Below the pieces are notes generated by a model. The model was given only the letters and a program-made list of their open reading frames with translations, was not told where the DNA came from and ran no database searches. Below, piece after piece: positions 36,801 to 49,085 of a DNA stretch of 64,000 nt. Position 1 is the stretch's first letter; each line of letters starts with the position of its first letter. This DNA is from Phoebastria nigripes. Taxonomy: Eukaryota; Chordata; Aves; Procellariiformes; Diomedeidae. A program made the translations under genes and the position numbers. The stretch spans positions 600,230 to 664,229 of the forward strand of contig JAYKAV010002926.1 in the NCBI GenBank assembly GCA_035582835.1, read 5' to 3'.

Positions 36801-39800
36801 AGAAAATAACTGTAAACGAATAAGAGGCTATGCACTAATGTGAGAATCCGCCCTTCTCTCTCCTTTGTATGGTGTTGGCTTATAAAATTAATTACTTACA
36901 TACCTCACAGAGACGCAATACTTAATTAATATTTATTAAGTGCTTTGAAATTCTGATGGAAGACATCATACTAGTGTGCATTATGACTAATACAGTGTAA
37001 AAGTGATGCCAATGGTGTTGCTCAAGCAGAATGCTGGAAGGATATCTATTCAGTTTCTCATTTAAAAAGGGGAATGGAGATGAAGAAGGTTTAGGAAAGC
37101 ATTTTAAAACTCAGTTATCCTAAAGGAAAAGGGAGAACTGGTGAGGAGTGGAGCTAAAACAGTTTTCAGAGGAATTTACTGTGCAGTGTGCATTAACTCC
37201 TGCAAAGTCAGAGAGTAAGCACCTACAGCAAAATCTTGGCTCCAGTCAAGTACACAGAAAATGTTTCACCAACTTCAGTGAGGTGAAGACTGTTAGCTTT
37301 TGTCATAACTTCCAAGAGATGCATCCAGCATCCCATACGCAGGTTTGCAACTTTGCACGGTTGCTTGTTTACAGTTTAGGTTCAGGAAATAACCTCATCA
37401 AGCTAGGGCATGCTCACCATGTAAAAGCAACTGCTCAGCTTCTAATCATCTTTCTACTACATCCCACATTTGGAGTAAATCTTTCCATTCTGTTAATGAA
37501 TTTGGACCTGAGCTACCTATTTAAGTTGGTGGCAAAACTCCAATTAAATGGAAGCAGTGTGGAGATCACTGTAGATTTTGTAATAAAGATGGGAAGGAAA
37601 CACCCTGTGTTTAACAGTGGTTGTAACTCATACACCCCTGGAGTTCACTTCATTTACTCAGAAGCCTGTGGAATTTGTAATTAATTCCTGATGGGAAAAA
37701 AAAAAGAAGTAACAGAAATTCAGACAACTTATTTTTTCAGAATTAGTCCTCCATACCTAGCAGGATAAAGATTGAGAGAAACACACTCCTCACCACTTCT
37801 TGGTAAGGCAGAGTTAAAGAGCACATTTTTCAACTGGAAGCTTTGCACCTGGGAAGCTCAAAGGAGAAAGGCTATAAAGAGTAGCAGGTGATAAGCATCA
37901 AAATTTGAGAGAAGGTACCTGGGAGCTTCTAGTATTAAGAGGAGTCATTTTACAGCAGGAGTCTACAGCTACTTTAGGTAGGAAACTAAGTGAAAATGTG
38001 CTAGGATACAAGTTTTGATTTTTTTTTTTTTTTTTGAAAGGACTAAAGCCTGTTATTTGGTGTATATGGGGCTCTTGGTAAGCTATTACTTGCCTTTTTC
38101 CAAGTGGTGTGTGATGGCTTCCACTGAGTATCTCTTAATGTACTCCTATACAGTACAGGGAATCTTAGAGGTACTATTTATTGTAAACCATCTCTTAAGG
38201 TAGGCTTTCCAGCTATGCTACATGTAGAAATGTTGTACTACAGCAAACCAGTACTTCTAAAGCAGCTTTGTGTCTATGCAATTGCCTAGACCAAATGTAA
38301 TGATAAAGTTACACATAGCACCTTTCCCTCTTCACTTGTGCTAGTATGCTGTATCTTTCTAACTGCACTGCAGGCTCTGAAGCATGTAGGCTTTTAGTTT
38401 TCTCTCTCTGTGCTTGTACAGCTGTGTCCACAAATGTACACATCCAGTAAAACCCAAGGAAATGTTCCTGGATGCCAGGATTAAGCTTAGATAGCTGCAG
38501 CCCTAATAACTTGCATGCAGTTCTCTGCTTTCTGTTTAACAGATGATTTTCATAAACTTCTTGCAGCAACTCAAGCTGTAGCTCTAAGTGCTGACAGTTG
38601 CTTTCCAGTCCTAGTGTAATAAGCAACATCATTCTTCCATCTAAACTCAGTAGTCAAAATGGGTTGGTGTATGACCTACATCATGTTGCAGCTCTCTGGA
38701 TCCCAAAGAGAGACGATGCTAAGGGGCCAAGGCAAAAATTCAAGCCTAAAGCTTTTATTGACTGGAAGTTAAATGCCTGATACTTGAAGTCATGTGAAAA
38801 CAGTGCCGTGTCACTTGTTTAGCCAGACAGGCTGTGTCTCCTTCCTCTGAATACTCATTAATAACATACTTACTGGACAACCAGTCCCATCATACATGGC
38901 AAATGTTTCTCTAGAGTCTGCCTTTATTATGGCTGGAGATAATGGTGGGCAGGCAGCATAGAGGAAAAATGATCCTGTCTACTGCTTGGGAAGGCCACTG
39001 AAAAGATGCTTACCATGTGTTTTGGAGTGGTCTAATTTTGTGGAGGGGCCAGAAGAAAATGATACAGGAGATCAGAGTATGCAAGGCTGTATGTAAGTCA
39101 AAGACCTTTACTTAGTGATGTCTGCATTGAACTGACAAGACCTGAAGGACTTTTTAAGACAATACTGTTCCTCATTTTAAGACTTCAGAAAAAACACAGT
39201 GCTGCTAAATAAGGTATTTCATGGCTTGTTCTCCTCACTGTGTGTCCACCTACATTATCCTTGACTTTTTACCTGGCTAGCTCTGGCTTTCTCCTACTGG
39301 CTTATACTTTTTTCCCCGGTAGGCTGAAAAGCAGCCCAGCAGCAATCTCTGAAAAACCACACCTATATGGAAAGCATCTGAATTGCCTCTAAGTGCATCT
39401 AATCAAGCCTAATCACTCTTACCTAGCATGCTTTCCAGAGTATGTACTTGCAGTTCTCTAATCTTCTAACTTGCGTTTCTGTGCCTGGTTTTAATGTTAA
39501 CATTACTTTCATGGTTCTCTTATGCCATGAACAGGACACAAATCCCTGCTTTACTGTTAATTTGTGTCTCTGGCAAGACTTGTATTCCTTCTACCTACAG
39601 CTGGCCAAGTGAACTCAGTTTGGCAGTCTAGTCACCCTGTATCTACAAATGTCTCTGCATTCTGAGTATCTTCTTCTTTCCTCCTACCTCCTAAGTACCC
39701 TACATACATTTCCCAGCCTCAGGTGAATGATTTTTCATGTTACATTAAAATGAATGTTGTTCAGATGAGCATGTCTTTTCAACTAGTCCAGATCTCGGTG

Positions 39801-41764
39801 TACCACCCTGTGTTTACACCTTCAATTTGTGGTGTTCATTAACATCATACAACCAGTTGTAGAGACTCCTGTAGAGTGCCAAAAGACTGGAAAGCACTGG
39901 TCTGAGGTCTTTGGGACTGTTAGACTTCTGTTGGATCAAACTTCCCTATGGATATTGCCGTTCTTTATGGGTCTTCTTTCTGGGGGATTTCAATACATCA
40001 ATTTCTAATTATTTTAATGCTAGACTGATCTCTGTTATAATTACTGCTGGCTGTATCTACATCAGGAATAAGTACAGGTCTATAAATCAAAATACCTGAT
40101 GCTGAGGGCTGTGTTCCCACTATGTGGGTTTTGTGTGTGTGGTTTGTTTAGCCCAGCTCTTGCCTGCTCTCATGGACTTTCCCACCTATGAGTTGTGGAG
40201 GGTGTTAGGCATTGTCCTGTGGTGGTCCATCTGAAAACTTCAAGTTCAAGTCAAAGTGCAGTACATGGAGACAATCTGCTTCAAAAGCACACTCTTGGCT
40301 TTAACTCATTTAACATCATCAAAGTGAGAATCTACACTAGTGCTGGAGCATAGATCAACACCTGCCAGACAGACTGGGAGATTACTGCTGCCATTAATGA
40401 AGTTAATCCACATCTGGAGAAGGCACACAGGGATGTGGAAGATTTCTATCTCTTTGTTAGTTAATGGGAGAAGCTTACAAAGCCATTCTTCAAAGCAGAT
40501 ACAGCTACAGATATGAAAAAGGAAAACATTCCCTGTTCAGGTGCCTCCAGCTTGATCTATGAGAGGTCTAATAATATGATGGCAGAATCCATTTTTAGGT
40601 AATGGATAATTGGGCTTACTATGTTTAGTGTAGTGATCAAATTAATAGCAGGAATGACTTTTTTTATTTGGTGTAGGGAGGGGTGAGAAAGGCAGGGCAA
40701 AACCCTCCAAATTATCTGCTGTGTACTGAGGACATGCAGAGTACTCTGAGACAGCCCTGGAAACAGGGACTATGTATTTTAGCTGGTGGTATGCTGTGCA
40801 ATCACTTAATGAAAATATGTAAACACCAAGAAAAGCAAATTACTCTGCCCTGGGGGAAGGGGGGTGTGTTAAATACAACTGTTGTTACTGCTGTGCAGTT
40901 GTTAAACAAAAAACCACCACTGCCACCCCACCAGATGAAAGTATTCTGTCACTTAACTAAAGATACTCTAAGACCGGAAAGCATCCCTGAAACACGCTTA
41001 AAAGCAAATGTCAGTATAAGTAGCCGGTGATGCTTTTCAAGTTGCTCACAACAGGGAAAAGACTAAGAAGCAATGCTGAACTGACAACTGGAACCGTGTT
41101 AATAAAATTTCAAGTTTTCTTGTGTATCAGGTAACTTTTCAGAAGTACACTCTCAAGTAGTTTCTATTCCTTATGATACGCTGAGTAGAAAAAAGTAAGA
41201 CTGCATCTTCAAGAAGTTAGCTCCCACACTAGCTTTATGGTCATGTAACTGCTGCTTACTTCCAGAAACTGAGAAACAATACAGCCTTTTTCTGCAACCT
41301 TCTCAGTTATGCAAAATCACAGCTCAAAACTGTACACTGAGTCACTAACAGCATTATAGACAAATAGAAAAATCCAGCTAGGTCCCTTTTTTCCTCTCTC
41401 CCCTCCCCCTTGCTTGAATATGCAAGCATTTCAAGATCAAGTGTTCATGCACATCAGTTGTTGACTTCTGTTTCTGTGGCACTTGTACAGTTGGGAGCGG
41501 GACAAGCAGTGAGGTGTCTGCACAAAAGTAGGCTAGAGCTGATGTGGCCTTCAGATCTGTAATTAGAGCTCCCTCCTAATTCTCAGAACAACCACAAGCG
41601 GGCTGCCACCAAATCATCCTCAGAGCTGCTCTAAGGGCTGTGCTGCAGACTGTAAGGTAGTACAGGCAAATAGGAAAAATTGCTGTGCAATAGCAATGCT
41701 CGCATGGAGCTATGTTGTTTAACAGCTAAGTTGCATTCACTTGTGCTGGCTAAACTGTGGCAGG
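33869..41764. other. Non-coding stretch, no gene recognised
   Basis: AT-rich DNA with candidate regulatory blocks at 34495-34760 and 36880-36950 (AAATTAATTACTTAC, ACTTAATTAATATTTATTAAG). A T run lies at 38019-38035. The longest open frame of the window, 178 codons at 37148-37684 (plus), has no domain, signal peptide or codon pattern that I recognise. A frame of this length is roughly what chance allows in 64 kb. Ns at 36649 and 36784. Confidence 0.5.
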
Positions 41765-41933
41765 TATAAAAGAAAGGTCAAGTGCCCTAACAGCCACGTT
41801 GTTAGGGAGGGCATGCATGGGCCTGTCCCTTTGTGTGAGCTCCAATGCTTAAGGTATCTTAAGCGTAGTGAAAACAACCCCCAGCATCAGCTCTTCCTTG
41901 CTTGATTTTATGTTGTGGTCACAGCTGCAAAGG
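41765..41933 (+). promoter_or_regulatory. TATA box with possible short first exon
   Basis: TATAAAAG at 41765-41772 is an excellent TATA box. A start would be expected near 41795. A consensus splice donor, CAAAG then GTAAGG, follows at 41933/41934. Between them is a short frame of 30 codons (from the ATG at about 41816) that ends before the donor, so it would be a non-coding or leader exon. Both elements are short and may be unrelated. Confidence 0.2.
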
Positions 41934-43904
41934 TAAGGATATTATTTTGCTCCTTTTGCTCCTCTGGCACTGAGTCAAAACCCAGAAGTTTGTATTAGAA
42001 AAGTGGCCTGGAAAGTACTACATTAACAGACATGCAAGGCCTCTGACTTCTGGGGAATAAACAGCTTTAAAGTAAAATACGTGCAGCAATAATCCATACA
42101 CACTTCATTAATTTCAGAACTGCAACAGCAAAGTACTACTTGGAAAAAGCTGTAAGATAGTAATGAAGGGTTTGGGGGTTATTTTTTTCTCTTAATCCCA
42201 AAAGCTCCTTATCTCCATTCTCCATGTTTTTTCATTCAATTTACAGTAGTCTAAATTAAAGCTCATCTAACAAAAAANGACACATCAGGTTTGACTAACC
42301 TCTTCACCCCCCTCTTGATCATAATCCTTTCCTCCTCAGGGGAATAAATGCAACAACTTTAAAATTGCTACATTGCTCGTTTAAGATAACTTTTCTTTGC
42401 ACTTTGTGTTTAATGGAATTTGGCTGACTTTGGATATTTCAGCACCTTAAATTATTACGTTGCAACAGTAAGGGCAGCAATTCTTGTCAAGTCTTAACTA
42501 AGACAAAATGATCTCTAGGCACTAAGCTGCCACAAAGACAGTATTTTGTTATCAGTCAACTTGCATGCATCTTTCTCTACCACACCCCTAGTCAAGTTTG
42601 AGAACCCTTAACACAGGCTACTGCACAATATGAAACATCAGTTTACTGCTCAAATTTGAGTGAAAGCTTAGACTCAAAACAAAGAGCAGGTGCAGTTTAA
42701 CACAGCATTTAAATGCAGCTGTGAGTTGCTGCTGGAAGGGGTGCTTATACCCCTTTTCCCTCCCTTCTGCTGGACTGTGCAGCTGCAATGTATGCCATGT
42801 CCAGAAAGCCAGTTTGCACTGCCAGTGACGCACTGGAAAACCAACTTTCAAAAAGCCAGCTGAACCCTAAACCTGATACAAGAGGTACAGCACGATTTAC
42901 AGCTGGGCAGTGGAATAGGGCCATCTTGCTGTCACAGCCTGCTATTACTCCAGCCTGTGAGACTGGCCTAAGCGGGAAGGCTCATTTTTCTGTTTCAACA
43001 TTTCAGTTTATCAAAAACTGGCTCTAAAAGAAGCAGTCCAGCCCACTCTTATACCTCATGCTACAATGCTCCCTTCTTGCACTTTAAGAGTTCATGTGAA
43101 TCAGCAGAAAGTAATTGATTTGAGTCTAAAACCAACTAGGCTGGGAGGCAGGAGGAACTAGCCTCACCAATAAGAAGGGATAGGGGAAACCTTGTCTGGC
43201 TTAGTGATGAGAGTAGTCTTGAACTGGAGAGTTTCAATTTTTAGAGAAACATACATAGCAATTCATTTTCTTCATGGTGTCAGAATATTAAACATGCTCA
43301 AGACAACTTGATCACTTCTCAAGTTGTACCTGAATGATGAAGAAAATCTGACCGTAGTTTTCTTACTATGTGGATGAGTTACTGCAGCTGACTTGCTTTA
43401 TGCTTGCCCTACTTCTTCAAATTTCCACTAGCTGTGCTTCTGCCACTGGGTTTTCCACAGCGCAGAGTACTGTGGGCCTGGGCCTGTTTTAAACTGTACC
43501 TCAGCCCAAGGGATGTTATCTGCCATGGTCCTCTGTGCCTGTTGGCCATGGGGCAGAAGCGATGGCACCCCATGCCTCCTCCACCTCAAACCCACCCATG
43601 TGGGAGCTGGCAGTGCTCCCTTGGACAGCACCGTCTCTGGAAATGATATTTAAGTAGGTGAAACCAGCGTTAGAGGAGCAGGTCTTTACAGCTGCTTGAT
43701 TATTTTCTGTGTATCAGGCTTTGTTTGTAGCTTGCTAGATAAATTTGCCTTGCATCGCATTTCCAAAAGCGGGTGAGGTGTATTTAAAGTGCAATTACCC
43801 TTAACATGGTCCTGGTAATGGTGCTGCGAGATGATGTGTGTCTAATTACTGCACACATTCATCCTCTTACAGGTCTAAGACTCCTCGCTTAGCAGGCCTG
43901 CGGC
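41934..43904. other. Non-coding stretch left of the CpG island
   Basis: No exon or repeat is recognised. N at 42278. AT-rich words such as GCAATTACCCTTAAC and GTCTAATTACTGCAC occur at 43790-43860 just before the CpG content rises. Confidence 0.5.
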
Positions 43905-43929
43905 CACCTCACTGCACAGCTTCCCTCAC

Positions 43930-44122
43930 CGTGATGCGACCCGGTTAGTGCCTCTGTTTTCACCCCTACCGGCTTTATAAGTGTCTGCTGTTCTCCATAG
44001 CCACTGCTCCCTTCACAGAGCCGCCGGAGCCCTTCCGGATCTCTCCCGGTGCAAATCCACCCCCGCGCCCCCTTCCCGCCCCTCGACTGCCCCACAGCCC
44101 CCTCCCGCGCCGCGGCCGCCAT
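43930..44122 (-). CDS. Candidate first coding exon, gene not recognised
   Basis: On the minus strand an ATG at 44122-44120 lies inside a YY1-type AAAATGGCGGC motif and opens with Met and four Ala. This is a frequent start for vertebrate proteins whose promoters use this motif. The frame is open for 64 codons plus one base, up to a good splice donor (CACG then GTGAGG) at 43930/43929, which would give a phase-1 junction. The peptide is rich in Gly and Arg and then reads ...CTGRDPEGLRRLCEG..., with no domain I recognise. It could equally be 5' untranslated sequence. The next exon, if real, would lie to the left and I did not find it. Confidence 0.22.
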
Positions 44123-44125
44123 TTT
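44111..44125 (-). promoter_or_regulatory. YY1-type motif
   Basis: CAAAATGGCGGCCGC on the minus strand matches the extended YY1 consensus AANATGGCGGC. Its direction points to a leftward transcript starting a little above 44125. Confidence 0.6.
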
Positions 44126-44302
44126 GTGCAGCGCCGAGCCCTCCGGCGGACGGGGGGGGCTCACTCGGGTGCTGCGCCGCCCGCGGGGCAGGGGGCGGCA
44201 GGGCCCCGCCCTAACGGCTGTAACCGCGTCCCGGGCTCGGCTGCCCCTCCCCACTCACGGCAGCGGCGGTCGGCGGAAGGGCTCACGAGCGGGCCGTGGG
44301 GG

Positions 44303-44312
44303 CCGCCATTGC
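44303..44312 (-). promoter_or_regulatory. Second YY1-like motif
   Basis: On the minus strand this reads CAATGGCGGC, a slightly weaker match than the one at 44111-44125 and in the same direction. Its ATG opens only an 8-codon frame, so it would act as a leader element or an alternative start region. Confidence 0.4.
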
Positions 44313-44335
44313 CGCGGCCTGCGATGCCGGTGGGG

Positions 44336-44352
44336 CGCGGCAGGGGGCGCTG
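44336..44352 (+). promoter_or_regulatory. CTCF-binding-site-like motif
   Basis: The plus strand reads GCGGCAGGGGGCGCTGC. The strongest half of the CTCF motif, CAGGGGGCGCTG, is complete; the first bases of the core (CCA) are replaced by GCG. CTCF sites are common in CpG-island promoters. It points the opposite way from the CTCF-like site at 25313-25326. Confidence 0.45.
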
Positions 44353-44560
44353 CCGGGCGGCGCTGCGAGCGGCCGCGGCTGAGGGGAGGAGGGGGTGTTG
44401 CAGCGCTTGTGGAGGCGGCGCTGGGCCCGCCTGTGTTTAAACCAGGGGGTATTTTTTGAGGGTCCCTCTCCTCGGGGGCAGGGTTGGGGGTTTCCTCGGT
44501 CTGTGCCTCGCCCTTTCCGCCGGAGGTGGCGGCTGTCCAGCAACCGTGGCCTCGGCTGTG

Positions 44561-45869
44561 GGGATGAATTGGGGGAAACCTGTGAAGAGATGGCTGCGGT
44601 TCCCAGCCCACTGCCATGCCAAAGCACAGGCGTCCCCACAACCCAAATCCTGTCAGCTCCATCCTTATAATCCAAAACACACCTGAACTTGCTGCCTTGT
44701 TCTGAGATCCGCTGTCTTTTGTGGTGTTTTACTATTTTTCCAGGCCAAGCCCCAAACCAAGGGACACCATAAAAACACCCTTATGCATTAAAACAAAATT
44801 GAGAAACCCAACAGAATTTCTGTAAGCGTCTATCCAGCAATCTCCAAAGAAAACTCTCTGGATCTAATCTGATGATCTGATCCCGTACACCGATATGCAT
44901 ATTTAACTTAATTACTGCTGTCTTTAGCTTATCTTTTTCATTCCAAATTTATCCCTCACCATTGTACCACGTAAGCTGATGTCCTTGTCAGAGTTTATTT
45001 AAGCGAGCTGTCCAGAGCTTTCACTGAGCTCAGCACTTAGGCTGTAGCATTCGTAAAGCGTGCGTGAGCGCTGCTAGATTACAGCATCCTGAGCCTTGGC
45101 TCACAGTTTTGACTCATCTGAAATTAAACGACGAGTGTACCAATAATTTCAGAGTGCGTTCCACTGCTGTTTCTTAGTGCATCGTACCTGCTTTGATACT
45201 TATTGTATGCGCTTCCTGGCTGAGGAGTTGAATCAGGCATTCTTCTCAGGGCTGTTCCCAAGTCAGTTTGTTCTCTTATCCAAGTAGTTTCCAGCTTCTT
45301 ATTTACATTTTTTTGGCTTACCATTGTGATTTAGTGGAATATTATCTGCTATTGAATTCTCCCAAATAAAACTGTTTTCTTCCCATGGAGGGCTTCTAGT
45401 AGTTGCTAGTCAACTCCTATCNTCAGAATGATGATTATGTTATTTTGCATTGCTTAGTTGTTCCTGACAAAATAATTGAGAAGTGAGAGGTTGCTAGGTT
45501 GTAGCTGAAGTTAATTAATGCATCTGCTTGCTAGGACTTGTAACACTTGTGGGACTGTGGAAGGTGAGAGCAGGGAGAAACGTGGCATGGAAAGACAATC
45601 AGCAGAACAAAACGATGTGCAGATATGACCAAAAAATAGACAATGAGAAATACAGGACAAAAAAGGGAGTGGGTGGCCCAGCCTAGTGGGAACTCTTCCT
45701 ACGCTCCTAAGAAGCCCTGTTAAGAGGTTGTTTTGTATGCAAAGCTGCAGGGTTTTTTAACCTCTCTTTCTCTCCTCCTGCCTTTGCACTAACATCACTT
45801 CTTTGTGGGAATCGGTTGCCTTTACCTTCAGGGGTGGTCTGACTCCTACATATCTAATTACTCTCTGAA
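44561..45869. other. Non-coding stretch right of the CpG island
   Basis: No exon is recognised. A conserved-looking AT-rich block at 44840-45130 holds GATATGCATATTT (POU-like) and ACTTAATTACTG 10 bases apart. N at 45422. Confidence 0.45.
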
Positions 45870-45995
45870 AAATCTATTTCATACGTTTCAGACCTGAAGA
45901 AGGATTTTGTGCCAAAAAGCTTGTCTACGGTTCCCAGCTATGCCTGTGTTGGCCTGACTACCCCTGCAAGCCTTCCCCTTGTAATTTTGCAATGA
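45870..45995 (+). repeat. Ancient sauropsid repeat remnant (unnamed)
   Basis: CAGACCTGAAGAAGGATTTT and GTGCCAAAAAGCTTGTCT match the core of a repeat common in turtles, crocodilians and birds (…acctgaagaag..gtg..cgaaagcttgtct..). The following TGTGTTGGCCTGACTACCCC may be its 'atgttggtcc…' continuation. The family name is not known to me. Confidence 0.4.
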
Positions 45996-48900
45996 TGAAA
46001 GCTATACAATATCCATCCAATTTTGGTGAAGTTTTATTGGTATTGAAAGATACTTGTTATTTATAGATACTCTCTCTGCTATTTCCATATGGAAAGAGAA
46101 ACAGACTGTGTAAGACATCGATACGCCAGTAGAGCTACATCCACACTGGGGGCTATTTGCTGCTGCTTCTTCCAAGGTTGGCATTTCCCCCTGCCCCGTC
46201 ACCACCCTGGGGACCCTAGCTTCTCTTTGCCGTGCCGGCCGCTCAACCCACAGCCACAAACGGCTCCTCCAGAGCCCATGTCTCATTCCACCTCTGGAGG
46301 AACCGTTCCCCCCACCCCCCCGATCTTGACCAGGTCTGGAGTTCAGTTAAATGTTGGGTTTGTTACCTAGCCACCTGAATAAATAAACAAACCTATGGCA
46401 GGGCGAGCTTGAGGCTGTATACAGGGATCAAACAGCAAGTAGTTACCTCACTGGTTTAAGCTAACCTAACTGCACAGTGTGGTGGAAAGAGGCAGTTGTG
46501 CCCTCCTGTTTGGCTGTGTGTTGCCACTCCCACCTGGTTTTGGGAGCTGATCCATCTGGAAAGTAGGGGTTTTTTCTGATTTTTTTACAAGGTTAATTAT
46601 GAGATCGGACAGGTCCCGCATCCGGTAGAACACGTGGCTGTACAAATGTGAGCACTGTTACTGAATCCAAAGGCTCTGAGTTACATCTGCCTCTAATCAC
46701 TCCCATATGCATTCTTTCATATGTTCTGCTATTCATTATGATTTCCTATCATGTGCTAGTTGATTCATTACTTCATGCTAAGCATACAGTCACGTGCTAG
46801 TCATTAGCAGTCCCATATGTTGAACTCATGATGTAGATCTTTAAATGCTGTATCTCCTGGTCTGCCAATCCTCCTTTATGTAATACCACACATATGTTGG
46901 CAGACCTTCATTCATGCTTTGACGGACTTTAAACTTCCTGGTGGTTAGTCTTGTATGTAATTCTTCACTTACTCTCTGGAGCTCCTCCTTATTAGTTGTG
47001 TAACGACTGTAATTAGAGCTGCTGATACGTAGATCTGTGCTTTAGCCTGTGGTAATACAATGTGTTTTGAGAGGGGAAGGAAAGAATTTTGAAACATCCT
47101 GTGACATATTTGAAACATCCAGCATAGTAATGTCAGTATAAAGCCCATGTGCAGATGAAGTTACGTTAGACCACGGAAGTTTTGCACGAGTTAAAACGCC
47201 ATAACTGGCTCAGAAAACATGACTCTGGAAAAGAAAATGTAGCTGGGAGGAGGCCAAGTGAGTTCCTGAAGTCTTGCTGGTAAGGAAGTTAACTGGTCAG
47301 AAGAAATGAATGGGAAAAAATGGAAAGAAGGGTGTATCACTCTTACAATCCCAACTCGCAGAATTTCAGAATAAAGAATTTAAGGAATCTAGAGCCACAT
47401 TGAATTTTTAAGTTTTATAGGAAGGAGACAGACTGCTTATGGTATTACTACTTACACATAGCATGCCCCAAGATTTGCTAGAAACAGGTTGAATTAAACA
47501 CTCTTGGGTGCAAAAAAAGGAGTTACTGATTTCTCCAGAGTTATTTCTACTTTACGTCTGAGGTGAATGAGTACAGAATTTGATCCTTTGTACCTGTAGT
47601 CCCAATGTGACACAGTTTTAGGTTCTGTCATAGTCTGTGAATGCCCAACATCAGCATGGTATAGAATGATCTGTGGAATTCAGACATTTTGTACAGTTTA
47701 TTGCAGGAACTACTGGTCTGGGGGAAAATAGCTGCACCCTCCCAGGCTTTTATCTTCCAAGCCCTGAGCAGCTGAAAGTTCTGTTGCATGTAGATAAGAA
47801 ATGGCAAGTAAAGAGGCTGGGAGTAAGATTTGGGTAAAAAGTGGCTCTCCCCGGAAAAGCTAGTGCACAGTATGTTGTGGGCCAGGAAGCAATCCCTGTA
47901 GGAAGGGAGACAAATAGTCTTGAGTAAGAGCTTGTGTAACACCCGGCCTGGGCTGTCCTCGTGGCTGCTTTCTGTATACTGCCTGCTTGGGGGAAGCCAG
48001 GCACAGAATGATTTCTTTTCAGCTTGGCACTGCTGAAACTCTCAATTTCCTGAGCATGGACTCAGCCTGCAGCGTAAACCCTATGGATGCAGCTGGGCGG
48101 ACACGAGCACTGCTGATGTACTAGTGTCTGCAAGCCATTGCATGACTGGGCTCTGGGTAGTGCCTGGCTGGGCTGACCGCTGCGTGGGCTTAACCGGGGT
48201 CTTGCACAGGTCCCCAGGGAGGTGTCAGCCCCTTGCTAACCATGTGGAGACTTTCTTGGTGTTTTCTATGCGAAAGCTCCCAGCCTCAGCGCCTGTACCA
48301 GCCTTTCTGCTGCTGCAGCTGCTTCTGAATATAGCCCGCCCCTATAGTGTCCTTATTGGATTCCTGGCCAAGGGGGTGTTGCTGCAATGATAGCAACAGG
48401 GCGAGCGGTGCATTGATATGCTGGAGCTGCAGAGTGTTGTATAAGAAGGAGCTGCAGGGAGCGGAGGAGAATTAAACAGGAGCACGTTTCTCCTCTGTGA
48501 GCTGAAGAGGTTAGTGACTATTACTTAATCCCTGCTAACTGTAATGAGGATTTGGAAGCACCGCTTTCGTCTTCTGACCCCCCCTCCACCCTTCCCGAGA
48601 TTGCTTGCCACCAGCGTTTCCCCCTCGGTTGTGAAGGAGTGGGGGCGTCCTGCAAGTCACGTTGTCCTAGCTGCTCCAAAGACACCCACCACACTAGAGG
48701 GGACAGGCCAGCAGTCGGGGAGGGGGGGGAACAGAGAGAAAGAAGAAAGAGAAAAGCCCTTTGTTTGGAAGAATGTCCGAGGTGCAGTGAAACAGAGTTT
48801 TAGCTTGTAAATGATGTGGAAGTAGCCAAGTAGCATCATTGGGTGGCCAGAGCACTGCATGGTGAGAGTGTGAGAGGTCATTTAAAACCTTTCCTACAAA

Positions 48901-49002
48901 GAGTCTTCTGGGCTTGTTTTTAGAAGTGCTGAGCTTCTTCCAAATCCTGTTAAAATCCATGTTTACTGCAGGTGTTTGACACCCACTTCCGAAACGGCAG
49001 AC
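45996..49002. other. Non-coding stretch, no gene recognised
   Basis: A conserved-looking block at 46680-47060 has many homeodomain-type words and CACGTG at about 46792. A moderately GC-rich part at 48080-48750 contains GTTGTATAAGAAGG at 48436-48449 but no recognisable exon. Open frames of 103-104 codons are unremarkable. Confidence 0.5.
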
Positions 49003-49085
49003 CATTAACCTTGCTGTACCTCAGTTTACCCATGTGTAAAGTGGAGATGAGAATATTTTCCTTTTGTAAAGGAACGTGGTGGGGC
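49003..49085 (+). repeat. MIR/L3-like ancient repeat fragment
   Basis: TTAACCTTGCTGTACCTCAG, then TTTACCCATGTGTAAAGTGG and AGATGAGAAT follow the MIR/L3 core in order and spacing (taacctctctgtgcctcagtttccccatctgtaaaatggggataa). It is diverged, but the match is longer than for the other MIR-like remnants here. Confidence 0.55.

Larger units (their letters stand above)
43905..44560. promoter_or_regulatory. CpG island, the main promoter candidate of the window
   Basis: GC content rises sharply and CpG dinucleotides number about eight to ten per 60 bases between 44101 and 44400, against almost none in neighbouring sequence. The core is about 44040-44440. This is the usual form of a housekeeping-type or developmental gene promoter. 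Two YY1-type motifs read on the minus strand (44111-44125 and 44303-44312), which suggests a start site for a leftward gene; YY1 ATGGCGGC motifs normally lie just downstream of the start and in the direction of transcription. The island also holds a CTCF-like site and may drive transcription both ways. There is no TATA box. Frames through it are long because stop codons are rare in GC-rich DNA, so frame length is not evidence here. Confidence 0.88.

Noticed and set aside
37148..37684. Longest open frame, 178 codons, plus strand
   Set aside because: No domain, no recognisable similarity, ordinary AT-rich composition and no splice or promoter context. A frame of this length is near what chance gives in 64 kb on six frames.
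44049..44459. 136-codon plus-strand frame and overlapping frames in the CpG island
   Set aside because: GC-rich DNA lacks stop codons, so several frames on both strands are open at once. None has a recognisable product.
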